Positions 3,697-9,815 of a stretch of DNA of 9,815 nucleotides are shown here, in pieces. Position numbers and translations under genes: made by a program. The stretch is taken from assembly GCA_947427325.1 (NCBI GenBank), contig CANEHP010000081.1, positions 1-9,815 of the forward strand. Reading direction: 5' to 3'. Source of the DNA: an uncultured Clostridia bacterium. GTDB lineage: Bacteria; Bacillota; Clostridia; Oscillospirales; Ruminococcaceae. The notes under the pieces were generated by a model that ran no database searches, was not told where the DNA came from, and worked only from the letters and a program-made list of their open reading frames with translations. Each line of letters starts with the position of its first letter. Position 1 is the stretch's first letter.

Positions 3697-5256
3697 ATGC
3701 CGCTGGGATACATCATGTGGCTGTGTTACCTTTTGGTGAATAATTTCGGTTGGGCTATTATCATATTTACTCTTATAATTAAGGCTGCAATGTTCCCCCT
3801 TTCATTAAAGCAGCAGAAAAATATGGCAAAGTCCCAGCTTTTTATGCCGAAGGTAAAGGAAATTCAAACAAAATACCGCAACAATAAGGAAAAAATGCAG
3901 GAGGAGATGACAAAGCTCCAAAAGGAAGGCTACAACCCCATGGGCGGCTGCGGCACCATGCTTATTACTTTCCTTATACTTTTCGGCGTCATTGACGTTG
4001 TTTACAAGCCTATGACCCATATGGAGCATTTAGACTGGAGCGAAAACGATGCGGTGAAAACAATAGTCAATACCGCAAAACAAACGGATTATGCTCTTAC
4101 TCTTTTATCCAATGAGGACGATCTAAAGGTTTACCTTGAATACATCAACAACCCCAACGCTATAACAATCAGAACACAAGAAAGCATAGATTCGCTCACA
4201 GAGGAAGCCAAGGCGACCGCCGCACTTCAGCCTAAGGTTGAAATTCCCGACGACGCCGAATTTAACATCGCAGAGGTTAAGGCGGCTATCAGCTTTACCA
4301 AGGAAAATGTTATGTCCGCATATAATCTTACCGAAGAACAGTGGACAAAGCTAACCACCTTAAGCGATGAAACGGTTAAGCTCTTTGTGGCAAAGGACTC
4401 TCGCTTGTCCGACGAGATAAAGTCGGAGCTTTCCTCTTGTATGCAGTCGAAGTATGTTTCGTTAAGGCAGGAGCTTGCCGCACTGCGCTTATACACCAAT
4501 CATAAGGAGGCTTTTTCCGCCGTTGCCGTTTCCAAAGAAACTTTAACCAAGCTTGATAATTTAAGTAAAAATATGCATTTTGCGGGACTTGATCTGGGCG
4601 AGACTCCCGGCTTTGAAATGCCGCTGCTTCTGATCCCCATACTTTCTCTTGTAATGTCCGTTTTACAGATGGTCATCACACAGATTATACAGAAAAAGAC
4701 AAATCCCGAAATGGCGGCACAGCAGCAGGGCTGCGCAAAGTTCACTCTTTATCTTATGCCCCTCTTCTCTTTCTACATCGCATTTCAGGTGCCTGCGGGA
4801 GTTGGCTTCTACTGGGCGTTGAATTATGTTTTCGGAATTTTGCAGTCAGTAGTTATTTATAAATTCTGGCCCAACGAAAAGCTTCAGGAGCAGGCAAGAA
4901 AAGAGCTGGAGAAAAAGAACGTTGCGCTTACCGCCACCGCCACTGTTGTGGATATAGACGATGAGGGCAACGAGGTTGAGATCTCCAAAAAAATTACGGA
5001 TATGACTTCAAAGGAAATTAAGGAATATCAACGCAAAAAGCTGGAGGAAGCAAGAAAAGCCGACGCCGAAAAGTATGGAGACGAGGATATTCCCGACCTG
5101 CCGCCCTTGGAAGAGGAAGACGATTCGGATGAGGACAGCGAAAACGAACAGTCGGAGAACAAAAATCCCGAAAATGAAGCTACCGAAAACGAAGCTTCCG
5201 AAAAAGAAGCTGTCGAAAATAATAACAAGAAAAAAAAGAATAAAAAGATAAAATAA
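3697..5256 (+). CDS. yidC: Membrane protein insertase YidC/SpoIIIJ with large exported insertion and acidic-basic tail
   Basis: YidC inserts proteins into the cytoplasmic membrane alone or with SecYEG. From the first ATG the protein is 519 aa, against about 260 for usual Gram-positive forms. Visible parts: TM1 at 17-35, with Lys29 at the place of the conserved groove Arg; a cytoplasmic coiled-coil hairpin at 40-80 (KVKEIQTKYRNNKEKMQEEM, KEGYNPMGGC); TM2 at 87-103; an exported insertion at about 105-295; the conserved GLDLGETPG at 297-305; TM3 at 309-331; TM4 at 348-366; and TM5 at 368-390. The cytoplasmic tail (391-519) has an acidic repeat of ENEA/SENE type at about 470-505 and ends in NNNKKKKNKKIK, which could contact ribosomes. 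I see no lipobox. The first ATG lacks a usable ribosome binding site, and a real start at ATC 3667 (10 residues longer) is likely. The gene lies between yidD and jag as usual. Confidence 0.95.
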   Translation: MPLGYIMWLCYLLVNNFGWAIIIFTLIIKAAMFPLSLKQQKNMAKSQLFMPKVKEIQTKYRNNKEKMQEEMTKLQKEGYNPMGGCGTMLITFLILFGVIDVVYKPMTHMEHLDWSENDAVKTIVNTAKQTDYALTLLSNEDDLKVYLEYINNPNAITIRTQESIDSLTEEAKATAALQPKVEIPDDAEFNIAEVKAAISFTKENVMSAYNLTEEQWTKLTTLSDETVKLFVAKDSRLSDEIKSELSSCMQSKYVSLRQELAALRLYTNHKEAFSAVAVSKETLTKLDNLSKNMHFAGLDLGETPGFEMPLLLIPILSLVMSVLQMVITQIIQKKTNPEMAAQQQGCAKFTLYLMPLFSFYIAFQVPAGVGFYWALNYVFGILQSVVIYKFWPNEKLQEQARKELEKKNVALTATATVVDIDDEGNEVEISKKITDMTSKEIKEYQRKKLEEARKADAEKYGDEDIPDLPPLEEEDDSDEDSENEQSENKNPENEATENEASEKEAVENNNKKKKNKKIK

Positions 5257-5681
5257 TACTGTGCTGAAAAACCGAAATTTCAGAGATTTTTTAAAGCCGA
5301 AGCTTAAACAAGCCGCCGAAAAAACACACAATATTTTATGAAGACAGGTTTCAAGTTCGGAGCGCATTTTTCGCCTGCCGTACCGAAAAAGGAATCCTCC
5401 TTCTTATACTAATTTTAATTTAAAAAGGCGCTGATCTTTTTTAAATTATCCGGTTGGGGCGGAATAGCCGATGAAAGCGGCATAGAATGTATGGTTAATG
5501 CTATTTCTCCGCAGGACGGCATCCCGTCGGTTTTGCTGAAGGCGTAACACTTAAAAAGTATTATAAGGCAACGCCCTTTTTTTGCGGCGAAGGGCGGGAA
5601 TATCGGGCAGCGATGATTATGCTTCGGCATAGATCACAGGGTCTGCCTGAAATCTGAAAATCGGTTCGGAAAGGATAAAAA
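5257..5681 (+). other. 425-bp spacer between yidC and jag with hairpins and doubtful micro-ORFs
   Basis: No credible gene is visible in this unusually long gap. It holds an AT hairpin (TAATTTAAAAA 5416-5426 with TTTTTAAATTA 5438-5448), an inverted repeat CGCCCTT (5572-5578) / AAGGGCG (5590-5596) around a T8 run, and a short stem with a TTCG tetraloop (TATGC 5618-5622, GCATA 5627-5631). A 37-codon frame at 5434-5547 is protein-like in composition but would need an ATC start (AAAAAGG lies 5 nt before it). A GTG frame of under 30 codons (starting 5261) ends in an ATGA overlap with another frame of similar size. These are recorded, not called. The jag ribosome binding site GGAAAGGA (5668-5675) closes the region. 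Confidence 0.5.
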
Positions 5682-6629
5682 ATGGAGAAAATTTTTACCG
5701 CTAAGCTCCTGGAGGACGCAAAGGAACAGGCATACCGTGAATTTGAGGATCAGGGCGCAGATCGTGACGAGATAGAAATCACCATATTGGAGCAGCCTGT
5801 GAAAAAGCTGTTCGGCACAAAGGGCGAGTATAAGATCAATGCAGTTTGGAATCCCGTTGAGGTTAATTTAAAGGAGGTTTTCGGCAATACCGACTCCGAG
5901 AAGGAGGAAGCGTCCGAGGAAAACGCCCTTTCTTCCGTTAATGCCGTCGATGAAAACGATCCCGCCCTTACTTGCGCAAAGATACGGAGAGCAACCGGGT
6001 ATTTAACAAAGGTTCTCACCTGCTTAGGTTTAGAGGGCTTCACCATTACGCCTATCAAAAAGGGCGACACGGTGGTTCTTGACATTGAGGGAGAAAATTT
6101 GGGCGTGGTTATAGGCAGAAGAGGGGAAACCCTTGATTCTCTGCAATATCTTGCGATTTTAGCCGGCAACAGAGGAGAAGAAAACTATTGCAGGCTCAGC
6201 GTAGACTGCTGCGGATATCGTGAAAAGAGAAGAGATACTCTTGAATCCCTTGCCGTTAAAACTGCCAAAAAGGTATTAAAGGCGGGCAGAAGAATAACCT
6301 TAGAGCCTATGAACCCATATGAGCGTCGCATTATCCACAGCAAGGTATCCGAGGTAGAGGGCGTAAGCAGCCGCTCTATCGGCGAAGAGCCCTTCAGAAA
6401 GGTGGTAATAAGCGCAAACGAGCCGAGAAGAGGCGGCAGGCGGGATAACGGGGGCAAGCAGAACAGAAGCTATGATACAGGCTCATACAGAAAGAGCAGC
6501 GGCTTTTCCACTTCCTTTGAAAGGGAGTATAAGAGAAAGGAAGCTCTTGCATCAGAACCCTCCGATTATTCGGATGAAACCGTTGAGCTGGAGAAATCTA
6601 CCAGTCTTTACGGAAAGATAGAGCTTTAA
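5682..6629 (+). CDS. jag: Jag/KhpB (EloR) RNA-binding protein
   Basis: A 315-aa protein with the three-part Jag architecture. The Jag-N domain is at residues 1-55 (LEDAKEQAYREF, with the family's KKLFGTKGEY motif at 41-50). An acidic linker spans about 70-95. A KH-II domain spans about 104-175 with the RNA-binding GxxG loop IGRRGE at 144-149, followed by LDSLQYL. The R3H domain spans about 178-246 with the signature RRIIHS at 215-220. Family members bind RNA, often with KhpA, and control cell elongation and division in Gram-positives; the genomic pairing with yidC is near universal. A further ~65-residue C-terminal extension (RRGGRRDNGGKQ, then Ser/Tyr/Glu-rich) is low-complexity and probably disordered. 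The start is well supported by GGAAAGGA 6 nt upstream. mnmE, which often follows jag, is absent here. Confidence 0.96.
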   Translation: MEKIFTAKLLEDAKEQAYREFEDQGADRDEIEITILEQPVKKLFGTKGEYKINAVWNPVEVNLKEVFGNTDSEKEEASEENALSSVNAVDENDPALTCAKIRRATGYLTKVLTCLGLEGFTITPIKKGDTVVLDIEGENLGVVIGRRGETLDSLQYLAILAGNRGEENYCRLSVDCCGYREKRRDTLESLAVKTAKKVLKAGRRITLEPMNPYERRIIHSKVSEVEGVSSRSIGEEPFRKVVISANEPRRGGRRDNGGKQNRSYDTGSYRKSSGFSTSFEREYKRKEALASEPSDYSDETVELEKSTSLYGKIEL

Positions 6630-6664
6630 CCGAATGATTTCGGGACGGGCTTTACCAAGTGATC

Positions 6665-6703
6665 TCTATCGAGAATTTCTATCGGGAATTTCTATCGAGA
6701 TTT
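6665..6703. repeat. 13-bp tandem repeat, three copies
   Basis: TCTATCGAGAATT (6665-6677), TCTATCGGGAATT (6678-6690) and TCTATCGAGATTT (6691-6703) follow each other without a gap, 35 bp after the jag stop. They probably arose by replication slippage in non-coding DNA. Confidence 0.85.
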
Positions 6704-6732
6704 ATACTGTTTCTTAACCGGATTGCAAAGTT

Positions 6733-6758
6733 TTCTATAAGATGATTCTATAAGATGA
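6733..6758. repeat. 13-bp tandem repeat, two exact copies
   Basis: TTCTATAAGATGA is repeated exactly at 6733-6745 and 6746-6758. The unit length equals that of the nearby three-copy repeat and both contain TTCTAT, although the rest of the unit differs. Confidence 0.85.
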
Positions 6759-6790
6759 TTAAGAATTAGTATTAAAGCAAGTTATATATA

Positions 6791-6821
6791 AAAAACCGCC
6801 CTTGTGTAAGAGGCGGTTTTT
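6791..6821. terminator. Intrinsic terminator after jag, bidirectional in form
   Basis: AAAAACCGCC (6791-6800) pairs perfectly with GGCGGTTTTT (6812-6821). The loop contains CTT and AAG, which can extend the stem with one bulged A. On the plus strand the stem runs into TTTTTGTTTT; on the minus strand it ends in TTTTTATATATA. It is placed to end the rpmH-jag transcript and could also catch leftward transcripts from the ABC operon. Confidence 0.88.
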
Positions 6822-6895
6822 GTTTTACAGGTTTTCGAGAAGCTGACGCTTTTTTTGGCGAATCGACAAAACAGGGACATAACGGCAGCTGACAG

Positions 6896-7084
6896 TTTAC
6901 AGTTGAAAGCTGACAGTTAAGGTGTCGGCTTCGCCGACAGATTTGAAATTTTACGTTTCTGCCCACATTTCAAGCCGTTTCTTTGAAAAAATGCCGCATT
7001 CGCATAGGCGATATGACCGACTAATGACATTTTAAATCGGCGAAGCCGTTCCATAACTGTCATCTTTCAACTGTCAACTGTAAA
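6896..7084. repeat. Fold-back repeat element with long imperfect inverted ends
   Basis: The left arm (6896-6937) and the reverse complement of the right arm (7037-7084) both read TTTACAGTTGA, then GAAAG, A or C, TGACAGTTA, and end in CGGCTTCGCCGA. The right arm carries one extra ACAGTTG unit. The left arm ends in a tight hairpin (TGTCGGC-TTC-GCCGACA, 6923-6939). The ~100-bp centre has no ORF. Such GACAGTT/AACTGTC repeats often appear dispersed in genomes and give spurious translations of the NCQLSTVNCQL type. It lies immediately after the ABC permease stop, whose transcript would read into it. Confidence 0.7.
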
Positions 7085-7095
7085 CCTTCAATTTT

Positions 7096-8742
7096 TTACA
7101 TCCCCTGCTCCGCTTTCACGCTTTCAGTTGAACAGACGGGACGTTTTCCCGTCCTCCGTCCTCTTACGGAAAAAAATCTGCGTATCAAAGCGATAACGCC
7201 CTTTAGGCACAGGTTCACGGTCAAGATCATAAGCGAAACAAAGGCGGCGGCCTCAAGAAGCGTCTGCGCTTCAAATTGGTTTATCATAAGCGAGACAGGC
7301 TTGTTGTTCGCACCCGCCAGAAAAGCAACTGCTGAAATGGTCATCATGGAGTTTACGAAAAAATATGTAACGGATTCAAGAACCGTAGATTTCAGCTGAG
7401 GCAGAAAAACGTCTCTTATCATTCTGAGCCTGCCCACTCCCAAAGCAGCGCCTACCGCTTCCAGATCTCCGCTTATCTTCCCCATACTGTTGTAAAACAT
7501 CAGATAGGGAGAGGAGAAAAAGTGAACGCTGTTTACCAAAATCAGAATTGCAAATGTTCCGTAAATTAACGAGCCTTTAAAGGTGAATATGTAGGAAAGA
7601 CCCAAAACCATACCCGGAATCGCCAATGAGGTTATTGACAGCATATGCAGCACAGAAGAGCTTTTGGACGGCAGCCTTGAAGTAAAATACGCACTGATAA
7701 AGGCAACCGCCGTACCTAAAACGGAAACAGCCGCCGCTATGAAAACCGAATTGCCTAAAAACTCCAAAGCTCCTTTATTTACCGTGGATTGTATATTCTG
7801 CATTGTAAAGGTCATATCCACGGGGTATTTATTGGCGAAGGTAAGCTGAACGAATGAGAAAATGGGATAAACCACGGCAATGGAAACAAATGTAAGAAAT
7901 ACATAGGAGATTATGTTGGCGGTTATGTTTTTCTTTATGTCAAAGGGCTTTGTAACATTGCTTCCCCCTGTGCGGTTTTTGCAGAACATATCTATGAAAA
8001 AGGCGGCCACGGCAGGAATAAGCAGCATAGAGCCGAACACTGCGCCCTTGTTATAGTCAAGCCTGCCTATTACCTCCTCGTACATAATTACGGGAAGAGT
8101 CTTGTAAGTGCCGCCTATCATAAGAGGCACGCCGTAATCGGTAACTATCATGGTGAATGTGGCAAAGATTACGTTTATCAGCGGCTTGCGCAAAAAGGGC
8201 AGAGTTATGGCGGTAAACTGCTTTGGCTTAGGTATGCCCAAAACCTTTGCCGCTTCATAGGGTGCGGCGTTCTCATACTGCAAAATATCATAAAGCATAA
8301 GAAAGGCAACAGGGAACGAGTACATAACGCTTCCCACCACAATGCCCCAAAAGCCGTAAATACCCTGAGACATTCCGAAAAAGCGTGTAAGCTTTCCGTT
8401 TGAGCCGAAAAGGATCACAAGTCCCATGCCGTGAGAAATGGACGGCACAAGCATAGGCAGAGTAATAAGCACCCTGAACACGCTTTTCAGCTTAATATCG
8501 GTTCTCGCCATACACCAAGCCAAGGCAAGGGCAAGGGCAACGGAAATTGCGGCGGCGCAAAGGGAAACCAGCACCGAGTGAATTATTCCGCTTCCCACCA
8601 GGGGATTTGAAAAAATTTTCCGGAAATCCGCATTCCTTAAGTTGATGAGCAGATTAAACAGCGGCAGAACCACCGCAACAAGAAAGAATACTCCCACCAA
8701 AAGCTTAGAGGCGGCTGTCAAAACATTTCTTTGTCTGTTCAT
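7096..8742 (-). CDS. ABC transporter permease, two fused 6-TM domains (Fe3+/AEP/thiamine/polyamine-type importer)
   Basis: A 548-aa integral membrane protein with about 12 transmembrane segments, formed by two homologous permease domains in one chain, as in FbpB/AfuB, ThiP and 2-aminoethylphosphonate permeases. Each half carries the cytoplasmic EAA coupling loop that docks on the ATPase: EAAKVLGIPKPKQFTAITLP at 163-182 and EAVGAALGVGRLRMIRDVFL at 428-447. Domain 1 spans about 15-255, and domain 2 about 275-522. The protein ends in a basic/polar tail. The ATG at 8742 overlaps the ATPase stop in an ATGA arrangement, so translation is coupled. It is the last gene of the operon; a fold-back repeat follows directly. 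The substrate cannot be decided from the permease; no phosphonate, thiamine or iron gene is visible nearby. Confidence 0.93.
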   Translation of the reverse strand: MNRQRNVLTAASKLLVGVFFLVAVVLPLFNLLINLRNADFRKIFSNPLVGSGIIHSVLVSLCAAAISVALALALAWCMARTDIKLKSVFRVLITLPMLVPSISHGMGLVILFGSNGKLTRFFGMSQGIYGFWGIVVGSVMYSFPVAFLMLYDILQYENAAPYEAAKVLGIPKPKQFTAITLPFLRKPLINVIFATFTMIVTDYGVPLMIGGTYKTLPVIMYEEVIGRLDYNKGAVFGSMLLIPAVAAFFIDMFCKNRTGGSNVTKPFDIKKNITANIISYVFLTFVSIAVVYPIFSFVQLTFANKYPVDMTFTMQNIQSTVNKGALEFLGNSVFIAAAVSVLGTAVAFISAYFTSRLPSKSSSVLHMLSITSLAIPGMVLGLSYIFTFKGSLIYGTFAILILVNSVHFFSSPYLMFYNSMGKISGDLEAVGAALGVGRLRMIRDVFLPQLKSTVLESVTYFFVNSMMTISAVAFLAGANNKPVSLMINQFEAQTLLEAAAFVSLMILTVNLCLKGVIALIRRFFSVRGRRTGKRPVCSTESVKAEQGM

Positions 8743-9503
8743 TTTTCACCGCCTGACGCATATTTCATTAAGGAAGCGATTTTCTTGTTAATATTGTCGA
8801 TCACAAAGCTGCGCACATAATCGTTGGCCGGATGGTCGAGAATTTCGGAGGGAGTCCCTATCTGATGAATATGAGCGTTTCCCATAACCATTATTCTGTC
8901 GCTTAAGGCAAAGGCTTCCTCCTGATCGTGGGTTATGTATATCATTGTTGTTTTATACTGCGCCTGTATTCTTTTAAGCTCGTCTCTGAGAGTAAGCCTT
9001 GTGGCGGCGTCCAGTGCGCTCATAGGCTCGTCAAGAAGTATTATTTTGGGATTAAGCGCCAAAGTTCTGGCAATGGCCACCCTTTGCATCTGCCCTCCCG
9101 AAAGCTCCGACGGGTACTTGTCCTTATGCTCGGAAAGACCGACCTGTTCAATAAGCTTAAGTGCGATTTTGCGGGATTTTTTCTTAAGCTCGGGTTTAAA
9201 CCGCATTGCATACTCCACATTTTTAAGAGCGGTCATATTTTCAAACAGGGCGTAGTTCTGAAACACAATGCCCATTCCTCTTTTATCGGGCTTTGCGTTG
9301 GTTATGTCCTCGCCGTCAAGGGTAATGCTGCCCGAATCGGCATGGGCAAGACCTATTAAAATTCTTAAAAGAGTGGTTTTTCCGCAGCCCGAAGGGCCTA
9401 ATATCGACAAAAACTCTCCGCCCTTAACATCAAAGCTTATATCGCATAAAGCGTCCCTGTCCTCAAACCTCTTTTTTAAATTTTTTACCGTCAGTGATTC
9501 CAT
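8739..9503 (-). CDS. ABC transporter ATP-binding protein (short PotA/FbpC-like)
   Basis: A 254-aa ATPase that powers the importer. All nucleotide-binding motifs are present: Walker A GPSGCGKT at 36-43, Q-loop Gln82 in FQNYALF, signature LSGGQMQR at 134-141, Walker B IILLDEP with Glu159, D-loop SALD at 162-165 and switch His192 in ITHDQEEA. The sequence is of the CysA/PotA/FbpC/PhnT subfamily. It stops soon after HPANDYVRSF (225-234), so the C-terminal TOBE regulatory domain of most ~350-aa members is missing, as in ThiQ-like short forms. The ATG at 9503 lies inside the end of the upstream solute-binding protein gene (13-nt overlap) and has no clear Shine-Dalgarno, suggesting translational coupling. 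Its stop overlaps the permease start. Confidence 0.96.
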   Translation of the reverse strand: MESLTVKNLKKRFEDRDALCDISFDVKGGEFLSILGPSGCGKTTLLRILIGLAHADSGSITLDGEDITNAKPDKRGMGIVFQNYALFENMTALKNVEYAMRFKPELKKKSRKIALKLIEQVGLSEHKDKYPSELSGGQMQRVAIARTLALNPKIILLDEPMSALDAATRLTLRDELKRIQAQYKTTMIYITHDQEEAFALSDRIMVMGNAHIHQIGTPSEILDHPANDYVRSFVIDNINKKIASLMKYASGGEK

Positions 9504-9815
9504 TTATCAAGCAGCGACTCCTTTAAATCCATATCGTTTAAGCCCTTCATATCTCCGTACTTAATATTTTCGGGATAATTTTTAACGGTGGTTTCCTGCT
9601 CCTTAAATACCTTTTCAAAGAAGAAAAGCTTTTTGTCTGCGGGCGAAACATCGGAAACTATATAGTTAAAGACCTTCATAACGTCCTCGTCCTTTTCCTT
9701 GCCCTCAATAACTGCGCTTGAATAGGTGCAGTAGGGCGCGCCCTCGTCAAACCATATAATTTCAAAGTCCGAGCCCTTGTTATTCTCCGTAACGGCCTGG
9801 AAGGTCATACCCAGT
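9491..9815 (-). CDS. ABC transporter substrate-binding protein, C-terminal part (cut by window edge)
   Basis: Only the last 107 residues are in the window; the frame is open to position 9815, so the gene starts beyond it. The visible part begins LGMTFQAVTENNKGSDFEII and continues WFDEGAPYCTYSSAVIEG, then KEKDEDVMKVFNYIVS. This matches the C-lobe of extracellular solute-binding proteins of the Fe3+/putrescine/aminoethylphosphonate type (AfuA-like): a positively inclined hinge strand, a sentence-like FDEG turn and a final helix after which the mature protein ends (LLDKWNH). The N-terminal lipoprotein signal expected for a Gram-positive is not visible. It is first of the three visible operon genes, overlapping the ATPase start by 13 nt. 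Substrate unknown. Confidence 0.85.
   Translation of the reverse strand, partial: LGMTFQAVTENNKGSDFEIIWFDEGAPYCTYSSAVIEGKEKDEDVMKVFNYIVSDVSPADKKLFFFEKVFKEQETTVKNYPENIKYGDMKGLNDMDLKESLLDKWNH

Noticed and set aside
5008..5367. 119-codon minus-strand frame rich in Phe and Ser opposite the end of yidC
   Set aside because: It is the antisense of the acidic and lysine-rich YidC tail; codons GAA and AAA read as TTC and TTT.
5415..5630. 71-codon minus-strand frame between yidC and jag
   Set aside because: No ribosome binding site, no recognisable motif, and it crosses the hairpins of the spacer.
6331..6339. Perfect DnaA box TTATCCACA
   Set aside because: It lies inside jag and encodes the conserved Ile-Ile-His-Ser of the R3H motif, with no cluster of boxes around it.
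6772..6966. Minus-strand frame with NCQLSTVNCQL
   Set aside because: It arises from the GACAGTT repeat and the terminator; such peptides are known translation artefacts of dispersed repeats.

Overview
The window looks like chromosomal DNA of a low-to-moderate GC Firmicute, most likely a Clostridia member of the Oscillospirales/Ruminococcaceae type. The basis is the rpmH-rnpA-yidD-yidC(spoIIIJ)-jag gene order, a Gram-positive YidC with no E. coli-style periplasmic domain, AAGGA-type ribosome binding sites, a textbook sigma-A promoter, and protein sequences that resemble that group. The genus assignment is inference.

Layout. (1) Positions 1-1545, minus strand: a bactofilin whose N-terminal half is a long disordered Arg/Asp/Tyr/Gly/Asn-rich region built on a 45-bp tandem repeat. 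It is followed in the same direction by a lysine-rich open frame that runs off the left edge and has no ATG, GTG or TTG start. (2) Positions 1546-2440: about 0.9 kb without a credible gene, holding two small non-autonomous repeat elements. One is a hairpin-rich unit between 17-bp direct repeats (1701-1933). The other is a clean MITE with 18-bp perfect terminal inverted repeats and a TTTA target duplication (2165-2336). (3) Positions 2441-6629, plus strand: a perfect TTGACA-N17-TATAAT promoter driving rpmH and rnpA, then yidD, yidC and jag/khpB. This conserved cluster is usually compact, but here it has unusually large spacers (247, 111 and 425 bp). (4) Positions 6630-7095: 13-bp tandem repeats, a strong bidirectional-looking terminator and a 190-bp fold-back repeat between convergent operons. 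(5) Positions 7096-9815, minus strand: a tightly overlapping ABC importer operon (solute-binding protein, ATPase, fused 12-TM permease) of the iron(III)/aminoethylphosphonate/thiamine/polyamine class.

How the genes work together. RpmH (ribosomal protein L34), RnpA (RNase P protein), YidD and YidC (membrane protein insertion) and Jag/KhpB (RNA-binding partner of YidC) form the classic translation and membrane-biogenesis cluster. In many Firmicutes it lies beside oriC and dnaA. Here dnaA is not next to rpmH; a divergent bactofilin and repeat elements occupy that place. Downstream, mnmE does not follow jag.

The most unusual points are: a YidC with an extra ~180-200-residue exported domain between TM2 and TM3; evidence that yidC, and perhaps the left-edge gene, start at an ATC codon; the bactofilin fused to a repeat-built disordered region; and the clustering of three structurally distinct small repeat elements around this core locus. 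I do not see a defence system, CRISPR array, tRNA or rRNA.
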